From Neurospora tetraspora (taxonomy: Eukaryota; Ascomycota; Sordariomycetes; Sordariales; Sordariaceae), in NCBI RefSeq assembly GCF_033439725.1, contig NW_026944390.1, positions 2,895,032-2,959,031 of the forward strand: a stretch of 64,000 nucleotides of DNA, written 5' to 3'. A model generated the notes under the pieces. That model ran no database searches. It was not told where the DNA came from and saw only the letters and a program-made list of their open reading frames with translations. The translations under genes were made by a program, and so were the position numbers. This document shows positions 34,533 through 46,997 of this stretch, in pieces (positions within the stretch are counted from its first letter, which is position 1; every line of letters begins with the position of its first letter).

Positions 34533-34993
34533 GGGGAAGAGGGTTGTGGATGTAAGGATTGATGTACGTTACGGATCACGAACGATGGATGAGGAGTGGA
34601 TGGGATATGAAAAGGGAATGATGGAACGGGCATATACACTATGTCTTGTAGTTTCTTTTTACACAAGCGTTTTACGTTGGATTTTCGTTTTTGGATGGAT
34701 GTATACCTAGCTAATTGCTCAAAAAGAAGGCGGCGGTGTTATAGATTGATACCCCGGTGCAGCTCAACGCTGTTTAGACAAAAATTAATTTACTGCATGA
34801 TTCAAAAGGCTTATTGACATATAACAGGCACCTCATCCATGTCTGGATAGCATGGTGCCTCGGTTCACTTGAAACAAGAACCGCATGAAGTCGAACCACG
34901 GCGTCGTTTCTCACAATCCCTTATATATGCGACTGCGTTTCGCACCAACCTGCATTACTTGCTAGTTGTGTCCGTGGCTCCATGCCCAACCGT
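34533..34993. other. Convergent intergenic region
   Basis: Three-prime ends of the permease and the EXPERA gene face each other here. No other feature seen. Confidence 0.5.
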
Positions 34994-35750
34994 TTACTGC
35001 ACCTTCCTCCTCTCCGTCTCCTCCATAGCCTCATCAGCAACCTTGATCCTCCCCAGGATCCTCCTGGCCATGTCAACAGCCATAATGCTGGCTGTTTTTG
35101 TCACTTGTCAGCATCTTTACGATCCTCAGGAATGAAAGGGGCCACTTACGAACCAAAAACCACGGCCCAAAGAACTGCAAGATCATCGTCCTCCTCACCT
35201 CCTCACTATAAACCGCCGGATCCCAATACCCCACATCATAGATACACACCAACGTAGTCAAGGCCGTCTCCAGGGCGTACACCAAGAATAGCAGCTCATC
35301 CCGTCCCGTGGTGCCCTTTCTTTTCACAGCGAGCTTGAAGAATCCGTAGAGCCCCACGGGTAAAGTGAAGCCGAATTCGAGATACAAAAACAAGCCGATC
35401 CAGGAGTCGTGGGAGCCGGGGACGGAGGTGGCAGGAGACCATTGTACTATGGGGTCGTTGTATTGGGCGATGTAGTCTTGGCGGACGAGGTGGAAGATGT
35501 GCAGCGGGGCGGAGGGGGAGGAGTACCACGAGGAAGGGTAGAAGTGGAGGGCGTCGATGACTGGGATGGGGTTAGTGACATGGACGAGAGGGAAGCATAT
35601 GGGAGAGAAGAGAGATTCGGAGGTTTAGCAGGTGTGTTGTCTGTGTCTCGGGCAGCTGAGGGGCCGGGACGTACAAAGAATGATGGGGATCGACAGCGCG
35701 AACCACGCCAGCCAGACGTAGTTCAGGCGGGATTCGTTGTAGACAGCCAT
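34994..35750 (-). CDS. EXPERA-domain (TMEM97/EBP-like) membrane protein
   Basis: Predicted 194 aa from three exons: 35750-35675, 35560-35150, 35091-34994, with introns of 114 and 58 nt (GTACGT and GTAAGT donors, CCAG and ACAG acceptors). About four membrane helices: N-terminal WLAWFALSIPIILFIDALHF, then a loop with DPIVQW, then WIGLFLYLEFGFTLPVGLYG, then ELLFLVYALETALTTLVCIY and a final WFLV segment. The spacing of Asp, the DP loop, the Glu in YLE and the YALE helix resembles EXPERA proteins (EBP sterol isomerase, TMEM97/sigma-2 receptor, TM6SF2), which handle sterols or sterol-like ligands in the ER. The short Lys/Arg C-terminus (ETERRKVQ) could aid ER retention. Assignment is from pattern only. 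Confidence 0.65.
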
Positions 35751-36085
35751 GTTGTTTGTTGATCGATAACCAAACGTTGTCAGGTCTTGACGAATGGATG
35801 GTGGTGGTTGTCAAGTGGGAGAAGCAAGATTGTTGACCCCAGATTTCCCAAAAAAGCTGACAGTGATGCCCAATCGGTTGGCGTAAACGGCCAAGCTACC
35901 CCTGACCCCTGCAGTTTTATCACCGAAGGGCATTTGCAATCCACACCGAGGTGTGCGCCAGCAGACCAGCCCAGACTCTTCAGCAGGACGTACAACTTCG
36001 ACGTCGGGCAGCGGACTGCTTCTCTCCAGGCCAGTCAAACGCAAGAACCAAGAAACATTACATTATCGTATCGACATCTACCACA
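35751..36085. other. Intergenic
   Basis: Promoter side of the EXPERA gene and 3' side of the next minus-strand gene. Nothing else seen. Confidence 0.45.
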
Positions 36086-37154
36086 TCAATCCGCCCTCTT
36101 CCCAGGCTGATATCCCCAACCATTACCCACGCCCATCCCATACCCCAAAGGCGTCGCGCCTCCCAAGCTCCTCCCCTTCAGTCTCTGCGGCAATACGCTT
36201 CCAAAGAACCAAACACTGCTCACACACACGCCCGCTCCAAACGACACCAGCGCGTAGAACACGGTGCTAGCGTAGATATGTCCTCCCATGCCCTGCCACT
36301 CCACCTTTCCTTCCACTCTCGGCAGCTCAGGCGTCGGGAACCATCTGACCGAGAACTGCAGCGGTAGGGGATCCCCAATCACCAGTCTCCTCGTAGAACT
36401 TCCCTCCATGTGCGTCAGGGGAGACGTAGAGTACGCCGTAGCGCTATCCAACACCCCTGAATCCTTCTTGTGCAAATGATGTTTCGGCGTGGAATGCAAT
36501 AGCACGTTCATGTGCGTCGAGATGTGCATATGGGACAATTGCAGCGTCCCGGCGAGCGCAAACACGAGGGGGATGTATTCGGTGACATGTGGCTTCTCGC
36601 CTACGATCTCGACTTGTGGAGGAGGATGCGCTGGCAGGCGGCAGGCTAGGGGAGCGTCGGAGTGGATGTAGAATTCGAGCAGGTGGAAGAAGGGGTCGTC
36701 AATCATGGGGATGGTGCAGTTCTGCTCGGTCTCGATGCCGTAGTTGAATTCGAGGGGGGCTTTGGTTTCTTCGCACATGGGGAAGGGGATCCATTGGATT
36801 TCGTGGGCGGGGGTTTCAATGTGTTCGCCGGTTTCTCTGTGGGATTCGGAAATGGTTAGCAGAAGTTCTGGTAAAGGATAAAGGGGTTGCGAGGGAAGCC
36901 CGTGGGTAGGAGGGATGCGATGGAACGGAGAGAGATGGAAAAAAACCCATGTTAGGGATAACCGGAAAGGGGCGTAGAGCTTACGAGCTGCGGTTCATGC
37001 ATTCAACGCGAATGGGAGCGCCATAGTGGTAGGACGGCAACTCATGAGGAGCTATCTCGGCTGCGAGGATATTGGTTACTAGAGAGGTGGCGATGGCGGC
37101 GAGTGAGACAAGCCATTGACGGCGCGACCGCGAATTGGGGGTCGAGAACAACAT
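36086..37154 (-). CDS. Type I membrane protein with signal peptide, unknown function
   Basis: Predicted 306 aa from two exons, 37154-36985 and 36836-36086, with a 148-nt intron (GTAAGC, CTAAC, CACAG). The N-terminus has a hydrophobic signal (WLVSLAAIATSLVTNILA) ending near residue 32. A luminal region of about 210 residues follows with a few Cys, N-glycosylation sequons (MNRSS, QNCT) and WIPFPMCEET. One C-terminal helix (IYASTVFYALVSFGAGVCVSSVWFFG) precedes a basic Gly-rich cytosolic tail. This is a secretory-pathway or cell-surface protein. I do not recognise the family, and nothing in the neighbours indicates its function. Confidence 0.7.
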
Positions 37155-38022
37155 TGTGGGGGAATCGAATTACAGTTATACACTAGAAGGGATCATAGTA
37201 TGGTGCGCCAGGCAATTGTTAGATGGCAAAAAGATTGGAAGCCGGTGTGGGCGACCCTGCGCTCCGGTCTGTCCGTGAATCGTGATGATCGCGGCGGGTT
37301 GGATGCTTTCTTCCGGTGTTGCAGCCAGGAGTTGGACCTCAAGGTGCCATGCACGCCTGGGCAATCGAACTTCTGGCATATGCATATAGGAAGAAGCTAG
37401 TACTGACGGTAAACACATAGAGGTAGGCTCGCTCTGCCCGATAAGGCTGATAGGACCGACAGCGATAAGATAAGAATGTCTCCGAGGCACAGCACCACCA
37501 GTTCGTTCGATTTTCCAAACCAACGGCGTCATGTTCCATTCCATTCAGTTCCTTTCATGCTTCCACAATTGTTCTGTCAATGACACACTTTCTGGACTGT
37601 TCCGCATGTCGTCTTCAGGTCACCACATTTTCTCGTTACTTCTCGTTATCTCGTTATCCCACTTGTCGGAATCATCCCGACGGTGTTTGCTCCGCCAGTG
37701 GGAAGCATGTGAAAGCTGAAAGTCGCCCAAAGCCAGGCCAGTGTCCGCTATTGTCTCACCCAATTTCCTTCGGGACGCGAGCTGGATGGGGCACGGCGAA
37801 CATGAACCCTGTTGGTCATGGAAGAGCCTGACAAGCGTCGGGTTGATGCCGACAGATGATGATGCCAGGGCCGTCAGCTACAAGTGTATTTGACCTCAGT
37901 TTCTCTCGTCAGTTGTTGTCGTTGTGGGATTCCATGGTGTTTTGTTTATATATCCTTCAGTGATACTGCAATGTCCACATTCTCACGATAATTGACCAAT
38001 CCGAAGCTTCAGCAGCAGCACA
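37155..38022. promoter_or_regulatory. Divergent region upstream of the ABC transporter
   Basis: About 870 bp between the minus-strand membrane-protein gene and the plus-strand efflux pump. At 37440-37476 there is a small cluster of GATA-type motifs (CGATAAGGCTGATAG and GCGATAAGATAAG), possible sites for fungal GATA factors. A TTTGTTTATATATCC stretch lies just upstream of the pump's leader. Confidence 0.4.
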
Positions 38023-41000
38023 ATGGCCGAGCCAAGTGCCCCAGCACCCCGGGACGCCGCCTCACATCCTGAAAAAGAGGTCCTTTCGAGTACCACAGCA
38101 TCTTCCGACATCGACATCCAGAGTGCCGCCACGGCTCATGACCAGACTGGCTTGCACTCGTTCATGGAAGGGGCCGATACCGAAGAGCTCCAAAAGATTG
38201 CAACCACCCTGTCTCGCCATCGATCAGTCACCCATCCCGCAGCCCACCATCACCTGGACCCCGTCCTCGACCCTGAAAGCGACCGTTTCGACTTGTCCAA
38301 GTGGGTAAAGGACTTCATCACCCATCTTCAGCCCGAGGACCACGCCAAAGATGCCCACCCGAGCGTATCCTTCAGCAACCTCAGCGTCTTTGGTACCGGC
38401 TCCGAGCTTCAGTTGCAGGCCTCCGTCAGCGATGTGTTCATGTCACTCTTCCGTCCTGGCGAGATCTTTTCGTTCGGCAAGACCAAGCCCAAGCAGATCC
38501 TCCACGACTTCAATGGTCTTCTCAAGAGTGGTGAACTCCTCGTCGTCCTTGGCCGCCCGGGATCCGGATGCAGTACTTTCCTGAAGAGCATCTGCGGAGA
38601 GCTTCACGGTCTTCATCTCGACGACAAGGCTTCCATCCACTACAACGGCATTCCCCAGCACCAAATGGTCAAGGAGTTCAAGGGCGAGCTCGTCTACAAC
38701 CAGGAGGTCGACAAGCACTTTCCCCATCTCACCGTCGGCCAAACCCTCGAGTTCGCAGCAACCGTCCGCACCCCTGCCACCCGCATTGAGAACATGTCCA
38801 GGGCCGAGTACTGTCGCTACATGGCCAAGGTCGTCATGGCCATCTTTGGCCTCAGCCACACCTACCACACCAAGGTCGGTGATGACTTCATCCGGGGCGT
38901 CAGTGGTGGTGAACGCAAGCGTGTCAGTATCGCTGAGATGTTCCTCGCGGGAAGTCCTATCTGTGCCTGGGACAACAGCACCCGCGGTCTTGACTCGTCC
39001 AGCGCTCTCAAGTTCGTTCAAGCCCTGCGCATGTCCTCCAACATGGGCAACCACGCCCACGCTGTCGCCATTTACCAAGCCAGTCAAGCCATCTACGACG
39101 AATTCGACAAGGCCACCGTGTTGTACGAAGGTCGGCAGATCTACTTTGGTCCGGCGTCCATGGCCAAGTCCTTCTTTGAGCGGCAAGGCTGGTACTGCCC
39201 ACCTCGTCAGACCACCGGTGACTTCTTGACGGCCGTCACCAACCCTCACGAAAGACAGCCCCGTCAAGGCATGGAGCTCAAGGTCCCTCGTACCGCTGAA
39301 GAGTTTGAGCGTTACTGGCGAGAGTCTCCCGAGTACAAGGCCTTGCAGGAAGAGATCGAGCACTATGAGGAAGAGTTCCGTGGCGAGCGCAAGACTGAAG
39401 CCATTGCCCAGCTTCGTGAGCAAAAGGAACGTCGACAGGCCAAGCACGTCAGGCCCAAGTCACCTTATACCATCTCGTACGCCTCCCTTTCCTCGAATTC
39501 CTTCCCTATCTTTTGTCCTCTGCTAACCACATCTTCACAGCATTGCCATGCAAATCAAAGCATGTACCGTCCGCGCCTACCAACGAATCTGGGGCGACCG
39601 CACCGCTACCTTTACCATGATGTTTGCCAACCTCGTCCTCGCTCTGATCATCGGATCCATCTTCTATGGAAACCCCGACGCTACCGCCGGTTTCGCTGGC
39701 AAGGGCTCTGTCCTTTTCATGGCCATCCTGCTCAATGCCCTGACCGCCATCACCGAGATCAACTCTTTATACGCTCAACGTCCCATGGTGGAAAAGCACG
39801 CCTCCTTCGCCTTCTATCACCCCGCTTGCGAAGCCGCTGCCGGAATCGTTGCAGACATCCCCATCAAGTTTGCGACTGCCACCATCTTCAACATCCTGGT
39901 CTACTTCCTTGCTGGTCTCCGCCGCGAACCCGGTCAATTCTTCCTGTACTTCATTGTCTCCTACCTGTCGACCTTTATCATGAGCGCCTTTTTCCGGACC
40001 ATCGCCGCCAGTACGAGAACCGTATCTCAAGCCCTTGCTTTAGCTGGCGTGCTGGTCCTCGCTCTGATCATCTACACGGGCTACATTGTCCCTGTGCCGG
40101 AGATGAAACCCTGGTTTGGCTGGATTCGGTGGATCAACCCCATCTACTACGGCTTCGAGATCCTCATTGCCAACGAGTTCCACGGGAGGGAGTTTACTTG
40201 CTCGAGTATCGTCCCGCCCTATCCGAATCGCATCGGGGATTCCTGGATCTGTGCTAGTACCGGTGCTGTGGCTGGTCGGGCGACTGTCTCGGGTGACATG
40301 TACATGAAGGTCACCTACGGATACACCTACGCGCACGTCTGGCGCAACTTTGGCATCCTCTGGGCTTTCCTGGCCGGCTTCCTGTTTATCTACTTGCTGG
40401 CCACGGAACTCAACTCATCCAACACCAGCACCGCCGAGGCTTTGGTCTTCCGGAGGGGCCACGTCCCCGCCCGCTTGCAGCAGAAGGCCAAGGACGCTGA
40501 GAAGTCTGGTGATGGTGGCCTGCTGCAGCAGGAGGCGCCGCTAGATCCCAAGAGTCTGGTCGATCCCCAAACGGATATCTTCACCTGGAAGGACGTGGTG
40601 TATGACATTGACTACCAAGGCGGCCAGAGACGGTTGTTGGATCATGTTAATGGATGGGTCAAGCCTGGTACCTTGACGGCGCTGATGGGCGCTAGTGGTG
40701 CGGGAAAGACAACGCTTTTGAACGTGCTGGCTCAACGGACAACGATGGGCGTGGTGACAGGTGATATGTTGGTTAACGGGACGCCATTTGGAGCGGATTT
40801 CCAGAGACAGACTGGTTATGTGCAGCAGCAGGGTAGGCCGCCCCCCTTGATCCCAAATGCTTTGAACCATGCTAACGGCAATAGACCTCCACCTTGAGAC
40901 GGCAACTGTCAGGGAAAGTCTTCGCTTCAGTGCCATGCTCCGCCGTCCCAAGACCGTCAGCAAGCAGGAAAAGTACGATTACGTGGAAAAGGTTATCAAG

Positions 41001-42533
41001 ATGCTCGGCATGGCAGACTACGCTGATGCCGTCGTCGGTGTGCCCGGCGAAGGTCTCAACGTTGAACAGCGCAAGTTGCTCACCATTGGCGTTGAGCTCG
41101 TTGCCAAACCCAAGCTCCTTCTCTTCCTCGATGAGCCCACCTCTGGATTGGATTCCCAATCTGCCTGGACGATCTGCGTCTTCCTCCGCAAGCTCGCCAA
41201 CGCCGGTCAAGCCATCCTCTGCACCATCCACCAACCGAACGCCATCCTTTTTCAGCAATTCGACCGTCTCCTGTTCCTCGCCCCCGGTGGCAAGACCGTC
41301 TACTTTGGCCAGATCGGACAAAACTCCAAGACCCTCCTCGAATACTTTGAATCCAACGGTGCCCGCCCCTGCGGTGACCAAGAGAACCCAGCCGAGTACA
41401 TGCTTGAGATTGTGGCGGATGGTACCAACAACAAGGGGAAAAACTGGCCGTCGGTCTGGAAGGCTAGCTCGGAGTATCAAGAAGTCCTGACTGAACTCGA
41501 CAACATCCACTCGTCCACTGCCGGCACACCGTCCGCACAAACCACGGATCCAGGTTACGTCGCCTCCGAATTCGCCATGCCCTTCACGTCTCAGCTCTGG
41601 GTCGTAACCGAACGCATCTTCCAACAATACTGGCGCATGCCGGGCTACATCATCGCCAAGTTCTTGTTGGGTGTCATGTCTGGCCTCTTCGTCGGCTTCA
41701 CCTTCTTCAAGCCCCACAGCACGCAAGCCGGCATGCGTAACGTCGTCTTCTCCGTGTTCATGATCACCACCCTCTTCACCACCCTGGTACAACAGATTCA
41801 GCCTCTTTTCGTCACCCAGCGTTCTCTCTATGAAGGGCGCGAACGTCCCTCCAAGACTTATTCCTGGAAGGCGTTCCTCTTTGCCAACATGTTTGTCGAG
41901 ATGCCCTACCAAGTTTTATGCGGCGTCCTGACCTACGCATGCTTCTACTACCCCGTGGTTGGCGTGCAGGATTCGGACCGTCAGGGTTTGGTGCTGTTGT
42001 ACATGATCCAGCTCTTTGTATACTCCTCCGCCTTTGCGCACATGACCATTGCCGTCCTTCCCGACGCCCAGGCTGCTTCCGGTATCGTCATCTTGTTGAC
42101 GATGATGTCCACCATATTCTCCGGCGTCTTGCAAACCCGCATCGCTCTTCCAGGATTCTGGACATTTATGTACCGTGTATCGCCGTTTACCTACTGGATT
42201 GGGGGTATTGTCAGCACCATGCTGCACAACCGCTCCGTCACTTGTTCTGCCGAGGAGACTCTGACGTTCAACCCACCGCAGGGTATGTCGTGCGCGCAGT
42301 ATCTTGGGCCGATGATGCAGCAGGCGGAAGGAGTGCTTCAGAACCCCAATGCGACTGAGTCGTGTAGGTACTGTGCTTTTAGCGTGGCGGATCAGTATTT
42401 GGTGGGGGTGGACATCTTTTGGAATGAGAGATGGAGGAATTGGGGATTGGTTTGGGCGTATATCGTTTTCGATATTGTGGTGGCGGTGGTGTTGTATTAT
42501 GTGTTTAGGGTGAGGGGTGTTGGAAGGAAGTGA
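38023..42533 (+). CDS. PDR/CDR-type ABC drug efflux transporter
   Basis: Full-size ABCG-type exporter of 1464 aa in the plasma membrane, pumping xenobiotics such as azoles or sterol-like compounds. Three exons: 38023-39476, 39541-40832, 40885-42533; introns of 64 and 52 nt. Layout is (NBD-TMD) twice. NBD1: Walker [13 protein letters not shown] (about 176-187) with Cys in place of Lys, signature VSGGERKR, Walker B region [16 protein letters not shown]1 follows, with the extracellular [17 protein letters not shown] loop. NBD2: canonical Walker [13 protein letters not shown] near 867 and Walker [17 protein letters not shown], with a degenerate signature [12 protein letters not shown]. These asymmetric degenerate sites are the hallmark of the fungal CDR/PDR family. 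It is closest in style to CDR4-like pumps of Neurospora and relatives, but orthology cannot be shown here. Confidence 0.95.
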
Positions 42534-43157
42534 GCGGTGATCGGTTGGGTGGAGGTTGGATAAAGAACGTGAAAGAAGGAAAGATGGAAGAAACACTGTC
42601 AGGAGCAGGCAAGGCTTCTGTTAATGTGGTAATAGTAATGTCTGCTTGATACCAACAGATTTGGATTATATGATAGATGATAGATGGGAGCGTAGAATAC
42701 AAGATACCTTGACCAAGTTCATCCAGGGAAACCAGATTGGGCGAAGGTGCCCGGATCTTGTGCATTGCCCCAACCTCGAGATTTTCCTCTTGATGACTCT
42801 GTCCGAACGAATAGAGCGGCTTGATGCGGCACTGACTCACATCCAATGACCCCTTCTTGCGGTGATGGGATGAAAACCGATTCGACCATTCGGATTCGGG
42901 ACGGTAGCACCCGCTGCAATCCCCCTCCGCGATCGGCTCTCCGCATTCGACCTCTGACTACTAATGACTCTTCCTCATCCTCACCATCCTCACCTCAACC
43001 ATCAAGTCAAAACCCAACAATCCGCAACACCAACGTCAACACAAATCGACCTTGACTGTCCCCGATCGAGTGGAATCCTCCAAGGCCAGCAACATCTCAC
43101 GCCCGAGCTTACTTCCACCTCACGAATCAAGATCCGACCTGATCCTCAACAGCCAAA
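42534..43157. other. Intergenic
   Basis: Between two plus-strand genes: 3' side of the ABC transporter and the promoter with CA-rich leader of the FMN-oxidase-like gene. No other feature. Confidence 0.5.
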
Positions 43158-44020
43158 ATGGGCAAATTCCACACCTCCCTCCCCCCCTCTCTGCTCCCCT
43201 GGATCCTCTCCCAACCCGTCTTCTTCGTCTCCACCGCCCCCCTTTCTCCCCAAGGCCACATCAACGTCTCCCCCAAAGGCACCTTTCCCAACATCAACTC
43301 CTTAGGCTACATCCCTTCTCCCGAGGGGTCAACCAAGCCAGCCCAATTCTGGTACCTAGACCTCTCCGGTTCCGGCTCGGAAACGATTTCCCACCTTTAC
43401 GAACCGGGAAATGGGCGGATTACGGTCATGTTCTGTGAGTTCGGCAAAGCGGCGCCTAGGATTGTGAGATTGTTTGGACGGGGGAAGGTGTTGGAGAATG
43501 GGACGAAGGAGTTTGAAGAGTGGACGAAGAAGGAAGGAGTCGAAGTGATTCCCGGTGCCAGAAGCGTGGTGGTGGTGAAGTTGGAGCTGGTGGGCGATAG
43601 TTGTGGGTTTGCGGTGCCGGTTATGGAGTTTAGGGAGAGGAGGGAGGTGTTGAATGATCATTTTCGGAAGAGGGTGGAGAGGTTTGAGGCGGGGAAGAGT
43701 GCGGAGAATATGGAGAGGTAGGTTTTATGGTCATGGTCAACTTGGTTGTTGGGGGATGTCTGGTACTAACGGGATACAGATACTGGGCGTACAAGAACGC
43801 TTGGAGCTTGGATGGATTACCGGGCATGGAGGTGGCGAGGAAGACGGGTGAGAAGGAGGGGATTGCACCGATTGAGAAGATGGTTGGGCCGATGGCGAGT
43901 AACTTGCTGTATACTCGAAGGAAGTGGTACAGTTCCTCGGGTATTTGGGCGGTGATATTGCAAGTTCTCTTGACGGCAATCGTGGTTCTGGCAGGGGAGA
44001 GACTGTTGGGATTCAGATGA
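43158..44020 (+). CDS. Pyridoxamine-phosphate-oxidase-like FMN protein with membrane tail
   Basis: Predicted 266 aa, two exons 43158-43717 and 43780-44020 with a 62-nt intron (GTAGGT, CTAAC, ACAG). The N-terminal two-thirds resembles the split-barrel PNPOx-like family: FFVSTAPLSPQGHINVSPKG, then FWYLDLSGSGSETISHL, then GRITVMFCEFGKAAPRIVRLFGRGKV. Such proteins bind FMN or F420 and many reduce or oxidise unknown small molecules. After GFAVPVMEFRERRE comes a helical part and a C-terminal hydrophobic helix (SSGIWAVILQVLLTAIVVLA), suggesting a tail-anchored membrane protein. True PNPO activity is unlikely from the fold variant alone. The substrate is unknown. Confidence 0.8.
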
Positions 44021-44272
44021 TGAAGTCCGTACAGCTGTTTCTCCTCTTGTCTCGATGTCAAGGGCTTTTCTCATTTCCATGGTTTAGCGAGCAGCGGTTC
44101 TGTCATTCATCTCATGGATTATATTCTAACGCTCATGAAAAGGTCTTTCTCCATGTCGTCCCTCATGCTTTTCTTCTGGCTGTTGTCACACCCCCTTCTT
44201 CTGTCCCAGGAGGCTTGTCTTCCCCAGACCAACATGAACCATCAGACCCCAAAGCCCCCCTTCCCATGACAT

Positions 44273-44995
44273 TTACCAAGGCACCTGAGCCCCCGAATAG
44301 TTAAAGAACTTCCCATTATCCTCCTCCTTGAGCCCCTGCAACACCTTCAACTGCCCGCCAATACTCTCCTCCGGGCTCAGCATCGCTTCCTTACCACCCA
44401 TATCCGTCTTCACCCACCCCGGACACATCATGATGACCACCGCGCCCTTCAACCCCGCCTTCCTCAAATCCGCCGCCAGATGGGCACTCAACATGTTCAA
44501 TGCCGCCTTGCTAATCGAGTAACTGGTGTCCCGTCTTTCCTCGCGGCCCACAGTGGTCTGAATGCTTCCCAGCGTAGAACTCATGTTCTGCACCCTCACG
44601 TTCTCGCTGAGCACGCCCTGCTGGAGCAAGAACTCCACCAGCTTCGCGGGACCGAGAACGTTGGTCTTGATGGTCTCCAGCAAATCATCGGGGGCTAGCT
44701 GAAGCGACGAGTTCTGGTTGGAGAGGTTGACGCCGGCGTTGTTGATGACGTAGTCGATCTTGGTGTCTCCGAGAGTGGAGCGGGCGGTCTTGGCGAAGTC
44801 CCGGATGGAGGCGAGGGACGAGGTGTCGCATTCGAGAATGTGGGTGTTGTCGTTGGCGAGGGATTTGAGGTCCGAATGGTCCTTGGACAGGTCGCGGACG
44901 AGGGCGAGGATGGTGTTGTCTGGGGACTGGGTGAGCTGGCGGATGAACTCGAGGCCGATGCCGCGGTTGGAGCCGGTGATGACGTAGGTGGGCAT
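44273..44995 (-). CDS. Short-chain dehydrogenase/reductase (SDR)
   Basis: Single-exon 240-aa cytosolic oxidoreductase that uses NAD(P)H. It has the classical SDR pattern: cofactor motif TGSNRGIG (residues 7-14), NNAG near 87, catalytic Ser in NMSST, and YSISK with catalytic Tyr and Lys, followed by CPGWVKTDMGG. A basic residue after the glycine motif and the missing acidic residue at the end of strand 2 would favour NADPH, though this is weak. The overall pattern is like the C-factor/CsgA-type SDRs. It converges on the FMN-protein gene (3' ends 250 bp apart). Substrate unknown. Confidence 0.92.
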   Translation of the reverse strand: MPTYVITGSNRGIGLEFIRQLTQSPDNTILALVRDLSKDHSDLKSLANDNTHILECDTSSLASIRDFAKTARSTLGDTKIDYVINNAGVNLSNQNSSLQLAPDDLLETIKTNVLGPAKLVEFLLQQGVLSENVRVQNMSSTLGSIQTTVGREERRDTSYSISKAALNMLSAHLAADLRKAGLKGAVVIMMCPGWVKTDMGGKEAMLSPEESIGGQLKVLQGLKEEDNGKFFNYSGAQVPW

Positions 44996-45917
44996 TTTGT
45001 TGGGTGTTTTGGATGGTGGAAGAGTTTAAGGTTGTAATTAGCAAAAGAGGTCGGGAAGTCAAACCGGGAGAAACAGAGGCTCGGACCTTCTTATACCTCA
45101 AAGCCCAGTGCCCGTGGTTTATAAGCAACCTCAAGGACCCACGACCGGAGATCGGCAAGACGGGCCGGATCTACGGAGGGGGCGGGGGCCCGATCACCAT
45201 GCCCGCGGGGGCCCGGGGGTAGACTACGTGGAGAATTAGGGCCCACCCGGATGATCGCTCTGTTCACCCCTGGTTTGTTCGTTAGCGCGGGACTTCACTA
45301 CGCACTCTGCGCAACTCAACCACTACTTCCCCAAAATTCATGCACAAAATTGGTGTCAACCCGATGCTTCTTGAGGGCGTCATATAGTCTCTCCAATTTT
45401 TCGCTTTGAATGTGATTTTCCCGTTATTTTTCTGTATACTTTTGCAGACCCCTGTTGCAAGAACTGCGCTAACAACCAAACCAGCATTGAACTGTATGAC
45501 CCTCGTGATACTTGGCTGAATAATGCTTGTGTTGGAATCTAGAATGATCCGTGGTTGGATTTCTATGTTCGAGTTGTGTTATGTACAGAGAAAAGTGATT
45601 AAAGAGTGTACTTGTTCCCCCACGCGCCTCAATGTGTTTTCCAGTGCCAGTGCCGGTGCCCCATTCACCCCTTCGCCGTCCCCGAACTCCTTCCCAACCC
45701 CGGCCCCTACTCCTGCCCGACTCCCACTCCCACTCCCACTCCCCAACTCCTTCCCCGTATCCCCATCTCACCATCCTATTCCTTCCTCTCCCGGGCACCC
45801 CTTCCACTCCTGGCACTGCACTGTTTCACTCTCAACTCCCAGCTCAAGTCTGTTGCCATGGTATTAGCCAATATCCTTACTCTGTGCTCTCCCAGGCAAA
45901 CTCACCAAATCAATGAC
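44996..45917. other. Intergenic
   Basis: About 920 bp between two minus-strand genes. Contains a very GC-rich patch (45170-45225) and a short CCCACT tandem run at about 45720-45750. No gene recognised. Confidence 0.5.
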
Positions 45918-46289
45918 TTAGAACTTCCAGGGGCAGGTAGCCTTGTAGGCCTTGATGCCACCCTCGGGGCTCCAGCAGCCACCGGTGCCGCTGACGATAC
46001 CCTCGCCGGAGCAGTCGTAGGTGGAGTAAACGGTGAGCTGGCACCTGGGATCGAAGAACTCGACGTCGATGGACGCGTGGACCGCGCCGCCGTAGAAGGT
46101 GCGGCAGTGGTTGCTCTCGGTGCCCGCGGGGAACTCGATGGCGGGGAACTTGATCTTATCCATGGGGCACTGGCGGTCGACGGCGAAGTTGACCTTGCCC
46201 ATCACCTCGGTGTACTGGTTGATGGTGGGGGCGGCGGTGACGGAGGTGACGGCCGCGGCGAGGAGAGAGATGGTGGTGAGGAACTGCAT
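45918..46289 (-). CDS. Small secreted cysteine-rich protein
   Basis: 123-aa protein with an obvious signal peptide (MQFLTTISLLAAAVTSVTAA). The mature part of about 103 residues has six cysteines (41, 62, 83, 93, 104, 119), enough for three disulfides, and ends CPWKF. Small size, secretion and even cysteine number match effector-like or antimicrobial-type fungal secreted proteins, but I do not recognise the family and no activity should be assumed. The gene lacks introns and has a typical CA-rich leader. Confidence 0.8.
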   Translation of the reverse strand: MQFLTTISLLAAAVTSVTAAPTINQYTEVMGKVNFAVDRQCPMDKIKFPAIEFPAGTESNHCRTFYGGAVHASIDVEFFDPRCQLTVYSTYDCSGEGIVSGTGGCWSPEGGIKAYKATCPWKF

Positions 46290-46997
46290 TTTGGCGGTGG
46301 TTGTTTGGTAAAGGAGTGTGGTGAAGTTGGTTTTGCTTGGTTGAGTTGGTTGGTTGTTGTTGTTTGTTGTGATGATGAGGAGGAAAGATGGACAGAGAAG
46401 AGGAAGGATGGACGTTCTTATAGATCTTTGTGATCATCAAGATTGACAGATTCTCGATGCATCTTGTCTGTGTACCCCTTAACCACCACTCACATCTCGT
46501 ATCTCAACGGGCCATTCCGCTTACACTGTCGATCGTCGTTGAGGCTCAAAACGATTGTGCCTATTTTTGCCCCTGGGAATGTTCGGGAGGATCTGGTGAT
46601 ATGACGTGTGGGGTTGATGCTTGTTTCGCTTGGCTAGTGATAGGCATGCGCTAGAATCGCTAGAATCGCTAGAAGGTCAAGCGAACAACTGGCTTCAATG
46701 CACTGACCATGTGCCGCTATGATGGATATAGCTTCTCGGAGTATCTTGTGGTGGTGCAATTACCTCCTTTGCACACCGCGTACACCGCCAGCTAAAAACG
46801 GTGAAGTCGGCAAAAGGGGGGCGAAAAGGGGTGTCAACAAGCGCCAAGACAGCAACCATGGATGCAAATTGGCAATCCCGTAGGAGGAGAGATCGGCAAA
46901 CGAGGAATGATATGAATGCTATGAACGCTCGCTAAAATGGGAGGATGTTATAATAAGAACGCTTCAAGCGAATAACTGATGTCTGGTATCTCAAAAG
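46290..46997. other. Intergenic
   Basis: Promoter side of the small secreted protein gene and 3' side of the next minus-strand gene. Nothing else seen. Confidence 0.45.

Noticed and set aside
38443-39447. 334-codon minus-strand ORF, and a similar 346-codon one at 40872-41912
   Set aside because: Antisense shadows of the ABC transporter, which shows all family motifs on the plus strand.
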